Notes under the pieces: model-generated | Told to the model about the DNA's origin: nothing | Database searches by the model: none | The model's input: the letters and a program-made list of their open reading frames with translations, nothing else | Assembly: GCA_050084515.1 (NCBI GenBank) | Contig: CM114272.1 | Coordinates: 35,712,001 to 35,776,000, forward strand | Origin: Blasia pusilla | Taxonomy: Eukaryota > Marchantiophyta > Marchantiopsida > Blasiales | DNA: 64,000 bases | Reading direction: 5' to 3' | Program-made: the position numbers and the translations under genes | Shown here: positions 1-11,059 of the stretch, piece after piece | Layout of the letters: every line of letters starts with the position of its first letter | Position numbering within the stretch: the first letter of the stretch is position 1

Positions 1-106
1 GCGCCAAGCCAACTTAATAGACAAGGTTACACATGAACAAAGTTTGTGTCCATGAACTTGTCCATGTCCATGGACTTACGTACGTCTTATAGAAGAACTT
101 GTCCAT

Positions 107-400
107 GTGGGCCCTATCTCCCCCTTCTTTCTCATCCCCCACTTGCCTTGGTGATCCAAACTTTCTCGTTTCTTCCTTCTCCCGCCTCCGCTCCCACCCT
201 CTTTATCGCCGTGCCCATCCTTGCCTTGCCTTCCACCATGAAATATAAGTGTGGGCCCCATCTCCCCCTTCTTTCTCATCCCCCAGTTGCCTTGATGATC
301 CGCACTTTCTTGTTTCTTCCTCCTCCCACCTCGGCTCCCACCCTCTTTATTGCCCTGCCCATCCTTGCCTTGCCTTCCACCATGAAATATAAGTGTGGGC
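107..400. repeat. 144-bp minisatellite, two copies plus the start of a third
   Basis: The motif GTGGGCCC followed by a CATCTCCCCCTTCTTTCTC-like stretch begins at 107, 251 and 395, giving an exact 144-bp period. Both full units contain a CTCCCACCCTCTTTAT-like segment and end in ATGAAATATAAGT. Because 144 is a multiple of three, an open frame runs through the array (46-483) and makes a repeated 48-residue peptide. I read that frame as a by-product of the repeat and not as a gene. Confidence 0.85.
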
Positions 401-479
401 CCCATCTTTTGCAGCCCATGCCCATGGACATGTCTGAAATTTTATGTCCATGTCCATTTTTTTGGAACCATGTTGATGG

Positions 480-2980
480 ATAACTAGGCGAATGATGGTC
501 CACGGGTCACAAACCACGTTTGAGTTGAGGGTCAAACTCAAATGCTCAAGGGGGACAATGGGAAAGGTGGGCTTCCCCCAAAATATCCTATAACTTCCTC
601 TAAGGGGAAACACTTTCCCTCTCTACCCGCTCAAGCCCTTGAACCAAGAACTAACCGTGATGCGTGTTTGGCCGTGTTTCAGGTTTGAGATAAAGGACGT
701 CCCTTGAAGAGTTAACCAACACACTACAATTTAGGCAAGCTACTTGGGGAGACTGGTCAAGGCTTGGGGAAGGCTTCCTAGGAAGACGCAACGCATTTGG
801 GAAGACTCAACCCGATTAGCGTTGGGCAGCTTCTTGGCTACATACGGAACGTGCAATCCGTTAAGTTTTTGGGACTCAAAATTAGTCTTCCACTTACAAA
901 GCTCAAGGTCAAGAGAGTTTTGAGGTGAAGCTAGGGGAAGTAGAGGATAGACACTACGGCGTGAAGGAGATTGTAATCCGTTAAATTTTATGTTAAGTTG
1001 TAACTGTAGTGCATCACACCAAAATTCTTACTAGTACTTGAATATCTGCCTCACTTATGTTTATGGATCAAGAATCCATTGGTATGTTTAGATTATTAGA
1101 ATATCTATCATCTATCTTTGGCCACACATGCTTTCTTCATTGTACTAACATGAAATATGGAATATCCTTGTAGTGATACACTTGATTGCAATCAGGTATA
1201 ATAAGACTTACATTTGGGTTTTGTGTGGGGAAGAGGTAGGCAATAGACAAAGTAATTCTCTCCTAGTGAGTCACGAGGGTATCTTAACCAAATAAAACAA
1301 ATTAAAATTTTCCATAGACATATATAAGAAGTTGACGAAGATATCCTTAGGCCAATTATCTCAAAAAAAGATTCATCATAGGTTGTTCAAACCTCGATGG
1401 CCATCATCATGTCATAAATGTACCTAACATGATAAAATTGCAATCTCAACTAGTTGATGGGTCTTTTGTGATAATGGTAGTAACTCGTTTTAAATCAAAT
1501 GCCCCCAATACTAAATCAAAGATCCCCCAAATTTATGTTACAAAGAGAAGTTGGTATCCACCCATCCAATAACAAGTCAAGACACATTCAACCATTGCAT
1601 TGTATTGGGACTTATATCTTTTTCTAGATCCTCTCCACGACTAAGTAATTGTACGCATATTATAATCTTATTATTTCTCTACTTGGAATTCTACCACCTA
1701 ACCTGGTATGTTAATCCCTCCAAAGATATCTAGCATTCTCACTATCATTCCATCCTCTACGTTTGTTACTATCACACAATTAACACAACTAAAGTTACAA
1801 CCACATGAGTGCTGCATTGTTCCTTTCATCCCTTCCATGAACAAAGATCTAACTCTATGCTCGGTATATATGCTAATCTCTACCCCTCTACTAGGACTCA
1901 CTCAATCCCCACACTAGGATAAATTAGTTCTAATGCAGGATGCATATGCCTCACTAGTTACATTCTCCTCTTCTAATTAGAGCCTCTACTACAAAGACCA
2001 TTTTTATCCAAAATTCTATCTTCTGCCCATCTAGCATTAAACAATATGCCAATTTGTATTCATACTTGGATTAAATGTCTAAAAATAATTGTGTAGAGGT
2101 TCAAAATAATTTGTATCTCCATCTTGAAATGGGTTGGACCAATAAAGATGGCAGGTCCGGTATTTCTATCTTAACTATATCTCCATTGACCTAATCCTTG
2201 TCCCGTGTTCGTGAATGCCCCCATCCCCCCCAAAGTTTGGAGAAAAACAACATATTATGTCATGACCCACTGCAATACACGACGAACTCATGGCGGCAGA
2301 TGCTACGGGACCATTTCATTATGGAGGAAAAGATCTGTTGTCAACTAAATTTTATATTTAGATGACAACACATGCAATACACGAACTCATGGCACCGGAT
2401 GCTCAATGACCATTCCATTACTGAGGAGAAAAATCTGTTGTCAACTACATATTTTTTTTTTTTTATATTTAGATTACAATGGCAAGATTAGATGCACTGC
2501 TGAACCCACGGAACCCCACACGTTCGGTAAACTCCCTCGACTCTCAACTCTAGCCCTCGAAGAAGTCTATTGGTGAGCGATGGTCACCTTCTCTGTTCAT
2601 AATGACGACGAGTACATTTTCGTTTCGACCGGGGAGTCACGGAGCACAACCTCCACCTTCTGCAGAATTGTAAATTCAAGTGACGAGCTTCGATCCACTG
2701 CACAGCAGCATTCTCGAACGAAAGATGCATTCCAGAGGCAGAGCTGGCAGCATCTGATTTTGAGAATCACCTTCACGAACGTCCTTCGAGTCCGAGACTC
2801 TGAGTCAATAACTTGCTTTTGGCACAATGTGGGATAAAGGGAGTGCGCAGAAAAGCAGTGCTGGTCGTCAGCTTATAAGTGGTGGCAATTCCAGTCTGTC
2901 TATTTTTCATTCGAGTGAATCGTATTTTTCTCGGTTATGGATAGCCACGGCATGATCCCTCAGAAGGACTGCAGAGAAAT
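480..2980. other. Intergenic stretch, no gene recognised
   Basis: No ORF here resembles a known protein. The 500-1050 part has short repeated words (CGTTAAGTTTT / CCGTTAAATTTTATGTTAAG) and a composition like a decayed LTR, but I could not find its partner. From 2270 to 2450 a block around CAATACACGA...CTCATGGC...GGATGCT is present twice, about 120 bp apart, as a diverged duplication. Confidence 0.4.
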
Positions 2981-3066
2981 TCACTCGTGACGCCTAACCA
3001 TCATTGATTGATTGATCGTCACAGCTTCCAAGAAACGGCCATGGATTCTGAGCCTGAAGTACTTTA

Positions 3067-6000
3067 CTACCGCGACTCTTCCTTGGAATTGAATGCGCAT
3101 GACAGTTTCTTTGCCTCCAATACTCTGGTCAAGAACTTCGCGTCCTCTTTTAAAACTATGAGATTGCTGTGCCTCAGCTCGTGCTCCACCGAGTCCTTGT
3201 CGAAACGGGAGTTGAGAAGCAACTTGAGAAACGCCCCAAGTCCGTTGGCAGCATTCGGATGTCTGGGCAGAACTCCTTCGGCGATCGTCCTCGCGATCTG
3301 AGAGTGGAACTCTCGCAGGTGAGCTTCGTCTCGTAGAAGGGGGTGGTCTCTCCTCAGGTAGTACAGTTTGCCATGGGCTTTGTCCCAACAAGCCAGAGCT
3401 TGTCGGACGACAGACACTCTAGCATCCCCGAATGTTCCCCCCAGTGTGAGGTGGCTCTCGAAAGGCTCTGTGACAGCCACTTCGGTCACTCCGCTGATGA
3501 GGGGCAGCAGCAATTCCTTGCGGTATGCCGCAGTGAAGTGGTGCTGTCTCTTACACAGGAATCCGATCACGGCTCTGAACAGTCCTTCGCAGAGGTAGAG
3601 GTTGTTTGGAGTTGCGATTCTCTGCTTGTGCAAGCCGAGAGGGAAGAGCACTTGTGCGATGATGCAGGAAGACAACCTCTGGACGCCGAGCGTAGTGTAC
3701 AATTTCTGGAGAGCGGACGACCACTTCTGACTGTTTGAAGGGAACCACACGAAATTCAGCTTCTCCATGCGCTCGGGGAAGTGAAGGTCGTACACATTCG
3801 AAGAGTCGGGGAAGAATGCGGTGCCTGGATCCTTCAAGCAAACCGATTTCTTCAGAGAGTCGTTCCTCTGGTCCCATGATGTCGTAGGCACCCATGCGCG
3901 TCTGATGAATTCGTCCTGAGTGATCTTGTCGCACTTCTCCCAACCTCAGAGATTTTCCTCCAGATGCGCACGCATTCGTAATACGAGGGCTTGTGCGATT
4001 CATCCCTCCACTGAACCCACAGCTCGCAGTAGTCCTTCACCGGGGGCTCCTGTGGGACTTCTAGAGCTTCGCGGAAGTAGACGAGAACTTCCTCGCCATA
4101 GATGCGGTCCAATGCCACTCTCCGCCCGTGGAAGAGCTGATCCTTGTCCTGGATGAAGCACTCCTGGGTACGTTTCCAGAAAGGACCGTCCTGAGCGTTA
4201 TTGGATGCGGGGGTCCAGATTTTCACCGTGTCACCGGCGGAGAGCTTTCCGTTGAATTGGTAGCTGTGAAGAAACTTGTACATTCTCGTGCATACCTCTA
4301 GGGTCACTGCACCGGCCGCAACGCCCGAAAAGTACTTCACCACTGCTCTGCAAGCTGCCTGAGCGTCCGCGAGTGTGATCACACCCACTTCTTGCAGGGC
4401 TTTCTCGTATTCGGTGAAGTCGACCTTGGTGTAGAAAGATCCGTCTACGAAAGGTAAGTCCGTTTCCCGAAAATGTTGAAAAAATGTTGTGCAGAACAGA
4501 AATGTCAATTTCGGTCGCTTCCACTCATTTGTGGTTGTTTTCAGCCAATCTGCGCTTTGGATGCTCCTCACGAAGAGTTCGGTTTTCGGCTTCGATCTCC
4601 TTGGAAAGCTTATCTTGAGCCACTCCAGGAGTAGCGACGAGTTCTCTTCCGTCGTCGGATGCAGCGAGACGATCGAGTCTGGCACGAACATTCGAGGAAG
4701 ATCCGCCGCTCTGAAGGCCTGCTCAAGAAACTCCTTGATGGAGAAGAGTTCCCCGTTCAAATGACCCTTCAATTTGCACAGGGACGATTGGGGTTTGATG
4801 TAGTCGTCGGACAGGACGATGAGACGATCCATATCGTTTCCGTGATTAGGTTGGAGCAAGAGCGACCATTTACCAACAATGTATGGTACCAGCACCATGT
4901 CATAGGACCTAAAACTGTAATGCACGAACTGCAAGCCCGCATTCTTGCTGACCAGAATCCAATTCCGGCTTCGTACGTAATTCACAGTGTCCTCCAAGAT
5001 CAAGCGCTTCGCGAAGATAGCAGAAAGGAGAAACTGCGGAACGAGAATCGCAAATCGAGAGAGCGAGCTCAACAGAGGTTTACTTTTATCCGACAGCATG
5101 TCCATTAGCTTCCTCGCGTACTCCTTCACGGTTATCTCGGAAACAGAGCGCTTCTTTAGACGGGCCATCAGCGAATCGCTCCTTCTATGTTCTCTCAGGG
5201 CGCGGATGGTTTGCTCTGGTATCAGATACATTGGATACCATTCTCGAAACACTGCGGTCCATTGTGAAAGCCATTCTCCTTCCTCCGGAGGACAGTAGCG
5301 CAGCTTCATACCCTCGTCCTTCGAAACGCGGTCGAGAGACGCGAGTGCAATTGATTCATCCGCTGCCATGTACTTGAGAACTGGAACCCCGGACTTCGAT
5401 TGCTTGTCCTGGGATGTTGCCTCCGCGACATCTGAGCTGCTCTCAAGCTCATCGTCGTCATCGAAGTCCGAGTCCCATTCAACTGAGTTCAGCGAATTTT
5501 CGTCGTCGTCGTCGTCTCCACTTAACTCATTTTCCGCTTCTCCGACCTTCTTCTCATTCGCAAATACTACCCGTCTTGGAGAGTCTCGCTGCACCTGTGG
5601 AATCTCGCGATCATCGTCGAGTTCCAACAGCAAGAAGGCAAGAGCTGCAGCGTACAGATCTTCACTGAGCTTCATCAACCAAGTCGAATCCGCGAAAATG
5701 TTGAGGTATTGAGACGGTTTCATCTGTAATACACCCAAGGCGTCCAAAGCATGTCCATACTGCATCTGCACACCACCATCTACGACATAGAATGATGAGG
5801 TTCTAAGAACGCTGCATACTACCCCCTCGTTCGCCGCCGTCTCCACGACCTTGCGAAAGGACTCCTCCATCTGACGGCAATGCCGGGGCTTGCGAAAAGT
5901 GTTCGCCTCACTCGTGCGAAGCTCATGTCCGACTCTCCTGGATACGATAATGATCGAGTCGCTTCTCAACTCTCGCAAAATGCCCCTTCTCACCTCCTCC

Positions 6001-7946
6001 AGATGATGAATGCTGCCCACTTGATTAGGCTGGAACGGCGATAACCTTGCAATCTTGGACCTGCGGTCGAATTCGTCGTCTCCGTATGCAGACTCTACAG
6101 GTCGCGCCGGCACATATCTGTAAGTGTTCTGAATGGCCAGAACTGGAGGAGACTGGACCGCTATGGAAGTGGAGACATCGGAATTCCTGAACAGCAAGCA
6201 GTTGAATGCCGTCTTAAACGCTGAGGGGATGCATCCGAGTATGCCGATGTTCCATGGACTGTCAAAGCGGATGGTTTCTCTGGATGAAACCAGCAAGAAG
6301 TCAGCATTGATGAGAAACGGGAACCCTGACCGCAGCGCAGTGGGGAGAAACGAGAACACATCTCCGACGCTGTTGGAGGGAGCACGGTCGTCGAAAGGGA
6401 AGGCCAACGAGATCATCCACCTGGAAATCCCCTGTCGGTGCTCGGTTGGATTAGACACGGGAAAGCTTTGCTGCGAAACATAATACTGGTGCAAAGTCGG
6501 TGGCGATGACGGCCCTTCGACCGAGAGATGGACAGTGAACGACTTGCAAGATGAGTACTCCTGAGAGCACACGCGTTCGCAATTCATGCGCAGATCTCTT
6601 GGAATGGGTGTGGTCTGGTCTCGGATCCTCACTTGACGAATCTTCGTCAGGAAGAGTAGAGTCTCCGGAGAGATCTTTCTGAGATGCTTCCGCACCACAG
6701 AGATCTTTTCCTGCCGCAGTGGCAGGATGATAGAGGTCGTAGGCAGGACACTGTGCCCCGAAACCAATCTGATCTCAGCATCCGTGGGTGTGATGGTCGA
6801 CTCCGGAACGATGTAGCCCACTCCCGCTTGTGGATGCGGTTCTTCGCTGAATTTCAGACGAAATCCGTTGCTGATGATGTGGGGTTCTCTTGTCACCATG
6901 TACACGCTCTTGAATCCTATCCCTGCGCACTCCGATACTCCATAATCACTCGAATCAGTCCTGGCCTGAATGATCGACGTGGGCAGTAAGTTTGAAACAT
7001 CGCATCGAAATCAAATAGCATCTACATCTTTTGTTCGTTCGTCCGTATCTCGCATCAAACAGTCCAGCATCGCTCAGTCGAAAGTGAAGTTAGTAAGTGC
7101 ATCCATGGGACATTCGGCTTCGAATTTCTTCATCACTCCCTTCTTTGGACGAGTTTGCGAAATAGGACAGATGTTGAGAATGTAATGACACGACGCATAT
7201 ATTCTCAACGTATCATTACCACATCGCATTGATTAATCATCCACGAATTACTTGGGCATTGCCAAACATTCATTCGCTCGAAGTGGGAGTCGTAATCACA
7301 AGCTCCTGCACTGAATTTCTACTCGATGGTAGAAAAGGGGAAGAATAGCTATATTACCTTTGCAACCAATCAGGCCCTTATCTCGAGAGCTCTTCTTGGT
7401 GGACGAGCCGATGCTGCAGAGGCTTTGTACATGACGATCGGAGAGGCCTCTTTCATTGTTGAAGACGAGGAGTGTGGCGCTGGCACCCACTTTAGCGACG
7501 TCCGTATCGGACAGAATCAATTCCAAGCTCGGAGACACATCCGCATCATAGCTGTTGTCTTCTGCGTTCTGTCAGCAGCAAATACAAAGCTCAAGACCAG
7601 TTTTTCACCCACTGATTCACTCCTCCTAAACTTCACGCCAAATGCACAAGTGTAGCATGGACCGATGGGGACTATACTCTATTGGTTAATTAAGGCGCCG
7701 ATTTTATCAATTTGATGCATGAAATATATATATAAGGTCACCACTTTCCCAGTCCACCATTCCTGCGCCGATCACCTGGAGAAGCTCCGTGATGAACTGG
7801 ATATCGTTTTGGTATAGCTCTACAGACAGCTGAATAATAGCTTGGTGGAGCTCCGTAGCAAGTGAACTCGACGAGTGCGTCCCGATCCCGAATTTCCTTT
7901 TCCGTAAATTTTCGATGAAGGACTGCTTCGCTCGCGCAGAATCCAT
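3067..7946 (-). CDS. NO VEIN/sacsin-like GHKL-type ATPase-domain protein (apparent frameshift near the 3' end)
   Basis: Plant protein of the NO VEIN/sacsin-like group, which has an N-terminal Hsp90-like (GHKL) nucleotide-binding fold; family members act in the nucleus or in development, and the role of this one is unknown. Exons by splice signs: 7946-7776, 7568-7358 and 6922 to about 3945, then a continuation to the stop at 3067. Exon 1 starts at the first ATG after an in-frame stop and carries RKRKFGIGTH and ELYQNDIQFITELLQ. Across intron 1 this joins NAEDNSYD, the N box that binds Mg-ATP. Exon 2 has LLVFNNERGLS and SIGSSTKK; across intron 2 it gives the G2 box GLIGCKGIGFKSV. Exon 3 continues with SNGFRLKF and GYIVPE and has an acidic run near the middle (DDDDDEN, DFDDDDELE). 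The frame changes near 3945-3930 to one with RRAWVPTTSW and VYDLHFPERM, typical of the family C-terminal half. Total is about 1,410 residues, shorter than the largest relatives. Family assignment is firm; an intact product is not. Confidence 0.87.
3928..3948 (-). other. Frame break in the GHKL ATPase-like gene
   Basis: The long frame is family-like up to VRIWRKISE and then runs into unrelated residues until it stops at 3852. The frame shifted by minus one opens at 3945, just after a TGA, and is family-like from KCDKITQDEF onward. The simplest reading is one missing base between 3945 and 3930. Skipping the 11 bases 3944-3934 (GT...AG) would also join the frames, but that is far too short for a normal intron. 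Confidence 0.7.
6923..7357 (-). other. Intron 2 of the GHKL ATPase-like gene
   Basis: The donor AAAG|GTAATA is at 7357 and the acceptor GCGCAG|GG at 6923, 435 bp apart. Joining them completes a Gly codon and gives the family motif GCKGIGFKSV without a gap, which is strong support for both sites. Intron 1 (7775-7569, CAG|GTGATC to CTGACAG) likewise restores LLQ-NAEDN. Confidence 0.85.
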
Positions 7947-8059
7947 GACAACCAAGAAAACTCGTGAATGCAGCTACCAGCCAAGAAATGCAATCTTCGC
8001 AGACGCTCTACGATCTGAGAATGAGGACGGGCACATTTGGCGAAGGTGCATGAGCCTGA

Positions 8060-8075
8060 AGACCTTATAGTGAAC
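8060..8075 (-). promoter_or_regulatory. Possible TATA element upstream of the GHKL ATPase-like gene
   Basis: On the minus strand ACTATAAGGTC lies about 120 bp upstream of the chosen ATG at 7946. Spacing and sequence fit a plant TATA box, but there is no other support. Confidence 0.25.
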
Positions 8076-8832
8076 CACTTCATCACGTACTACTCGTGAC
8101 TGACATGTGATAAGTGGTGCGAATCGTCGATGAATGGCTTTCATCGTCGACGAGAAAAATTGAGCACATCGTTCTCAGTGTCTGTCACCGCAGATCTACA
8201 AAGTTCTGGGATTACTGCCCCGACTTCTACTGTCACAGCTTTCTTTCGTCAAGAAACGTGATCACCCACTGGTGATTGTCACATGGTTCGCAACCAGGAA
8301 GTAAAACCAGTCAGTGTAGACAATTACTACAGTTTCCGTATAAGCTTTGGCTGCCACCGCAGTTCGGATCCTGTCAATCATCAGACCATGAATCCGATTA
8401 TTACAGTTGTTCAGCTGTCAGTGAACGTGGAAAGACTGGAGCTCCAAACGAACATCGACACCAACTGGAGAGTAATTAGAGCCGAAGATAATTCCAACGA
8501 GAAATGTAGGCCTGGATCGAAATTGACGTTCAGTCCATTGACCTCGGGAACAATCGGATTCATCGATCGGGGGCGCTCTCGCCCAGCCTCTTGGTTTGCA
8601 CAGTTGGTGAACATGCGTACTTAATTCGACTTGTTTAGTTTAGTGCCGTCGAAGGAAGAGAAGAGGGGAGGGCGTAGGGGTGAGGCGGTAGGGGGTCCCG
8701 ATTGAGTCGATGTTTGCCTAGCTCCTAGAAGCGTTGTGCATTCGTAGAAGTGCACGTCTAGATGGTTTGCTGGCAGATGAAGAGCTTAAGGAGTGAAGCT
8801 CAAGCGCAACGTTAGGGATTCAAGAGTCGAGG

Positions 8833-9024
8833 TTGTATGAGATCCAGGTCGAGGACGGTACCTCGTGGATGCTTCGGCCATGGCTAGCAGAGGAGTATGC
8901 CACCCAATTTACGCACCTTCGCGTTGGGAGACATTTTTCATTTCTTGATGCGCAGGGTTTCCTGGTCGCCCAAGAGCTTGACGATTTTAGCGCGAGGAGT
9001 AGGCGAGAATTCCGACGATTATGA
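8833..9024 (+). CDS. Unrecognised short ORF with protein-like composition
   Basis: The 63-residue frame has balanced, protein-like composition (RPWLAEEYATQF, LRVGRHFSFLDAQGFLVAQ, then an Arg-rich end). The same frame is open a short way upstream but offers no ATG. I do not recognise the family. It could be an exon remnant of an older gene or chance. Confidence 0.2.
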   Translation: MYEIQVEDGTSWMLRPWLAEEYATQFTHLRVGRHFSFLDAQGFLVAQELDDFSARSRREFRRL

Positions 9025-10681
9025 TGGTAGTTGTCGGACCACTGGATGAACTGCCGAAGTGGATGCCCAATGTTCAAAAGTTCCGAACTCTGTCGAAGTC
9101 TTGCAACAGACAGACTTCTTCACTCCTTCGGCTCGTCCTCGACTAGGAGATGTGAAATTCCGGGAGATCTCGAACTAATCATCGATATGCTATGATTATC
9201 AAACATTCCCCTACTCTTCATTTAGACGGCCCGCGATCCAACGCGGCTAAGCGATCTACGTGGGACGAATCGAATGACTAGACCTCAGACCGACCGCGTT
9301 TGTTCCCGTCTGCTGAAGATTGTATCCGCTCCAACAGACGGGAAGAAAATCCATTGAAATGCCCACTGGATTCTCCAATCGAGAACTGCACGCAGACAAG
9401 AAGACACGTACGAAATTCACTCACTCTCACATCGCTGGCTCGAATCCGCGGGAGTGAGAATCGAGGACCCTGTAAGAATCAAAGCCTGCAAACGCCTGGA
9501 AAGGGTTGAACCGAAGGACGAGGTCCACAAGAGAGCTTGCGAATACACCTATCGGGAAGAGCGCCGTTACGTGGAGTGTGGATTGGATAATGGCGGGTCG
9601 TCAACTACCGAGTTGAAAGGTTTGGAGATTCGGCAATTTAGCGTCGTCATTCAACTTTCGAGCGCCTAAACAATGATAAATATACGACTCACAATTGACT
9701 TGTATGCGCGCATGCGAGGACACATGTGCAAAGTGTCAATAGTTTTCTTCAAGTGGGTAACCTCAAAAGTCATGACGGATAGTGCGAGGAGTCCGCTCTG
9801 TAACCTAACCAAATCACGTGGGCAATTGATGCAATCAGTCCGACCATATCAACTCGCACAAACCACAGTCCGGGCCCCAGGGGTCAGTGCATTCATAGCC
9901 GAAGATCAATTTTCCCGGGCATACAATTGGTTTGCATGTGTGGACACGTGCAATTGCGAGTAGCTCCATGTGCGTAAGAGCTGTTTTTATGAGGTTGCCT
10001 CCAAAAGCGCTCACTCGCGATTGATTTGCAAGCAACTCGAATTTAATGAAATATATCCTTGCCTTCGTAACCGAAAAAGTTGCAAACTTTGGACCCTCAT
10101 TTTCATCCGTGATGAACCCCGCCGTGGGAATCAACCGATCGAGGCTTGAAGTAGAAAGGCGGGACTTCGTACAATGAATGCCTTCAGAGCCGGGTTTTCT
10201 TCAGTCATTTGTTTGGTCAGCTCATTGAGAGAACACTAGATAATCTCTCCGTTTCTGGCTCGTCATCAAGTCTTTCACGGCGTTTTCCGGAATCATGAAG
10301 GACTCTGGTTCCCAGGCTCCCTACAGTTTATGGTCTTCAGGAACTGAGATGGATTTCGCATGAGGTGATACGAAATTCCGTCTACTTGGCCCTAGAACCT
10401 TGACCGAGTGTGGCTCTACGGACCCTGTTTGAGTTTCGTACTACGCTGAGCGGACAGGTTAGTTTTAATTAATTAAACATACCCTAACTATCCTCCTTGT
10501 CAGCACGTCGTCCGAATTAGACTCGAAATTCAGATGACGGTCAAGATAAAGGCAGGCAAAGTCCAAAGCACATGTGCGATGGGAAAGCTCCTGCTAGAGT
10601 TTATCACTCCCGATCAAGAGGCTCGTTTTCCACTTACAGGCGCCCGTCTCTACAATCTTCCTACGCCCGCAGCCATAGGAG

Positions 10682-10963
10682 ATGTTGGACTACGAGAGCT
10701 TCATTGACAGCCGATTCCTCTCCATCGATTCTCCATCCACCGAGAGTTCAATCAATTATCAATCGGTGCGAAATTCTTTCAGTCTCCGCCTCGTAACATC
10801 CCACTCCAATCCTTCCGACCACTCCATCACTCTAAGATTCGAGGAGCAGTTCCGTCCCCTGCCGTCCTCGCTCGCCCTCCATCGCCGGCACTCCGCAGCG
10901 CTGGAAGACATTTCGTCTCCTCCCTCCTCCATGAGAGATCTCGCGGGACTGAGACAGACCTAA
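10682..10963 (+). CDS. Unrecognised 93-residue ORF
   Basis: An ATG-initiated frame (MLDYESFIDSRFL...) rich in Ser and Arg with no low-complexity run, ending at TAA-rich sequence just before a drop in GC. The surrounding 8-11 kb is more GC-rich than the following 12 kb, which is the only context in favour of a gene. No domain, signal peptide or membrane segment is evident. Confidence 0.2.
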   Translation: MLDYESFIDSRFLSIDSPSTESSINYQSVRNSFSLRLVTSHSNPSDHSITLRFEEQFRPLPSSLALHRRHSAALEDISSPPSSMRDLAGLRQT

Positions 10964-11059
10964 CTTGCCTCGTGTACGCCTGCCTGTGCAGCGCGCGTAA
11001 AACAAGTTGAACAGGACTCGGTCCAACTGGTGCTATAGTTTCTTCACTTGCCACGTTCC

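Noticed and set aside
5368-5712. Ser-rich plus-strand ORFs over 5.0-5.7 kb
   Set aside because: They are the antisense of the acidic codon runs in the GHKL ATPase-like gene.
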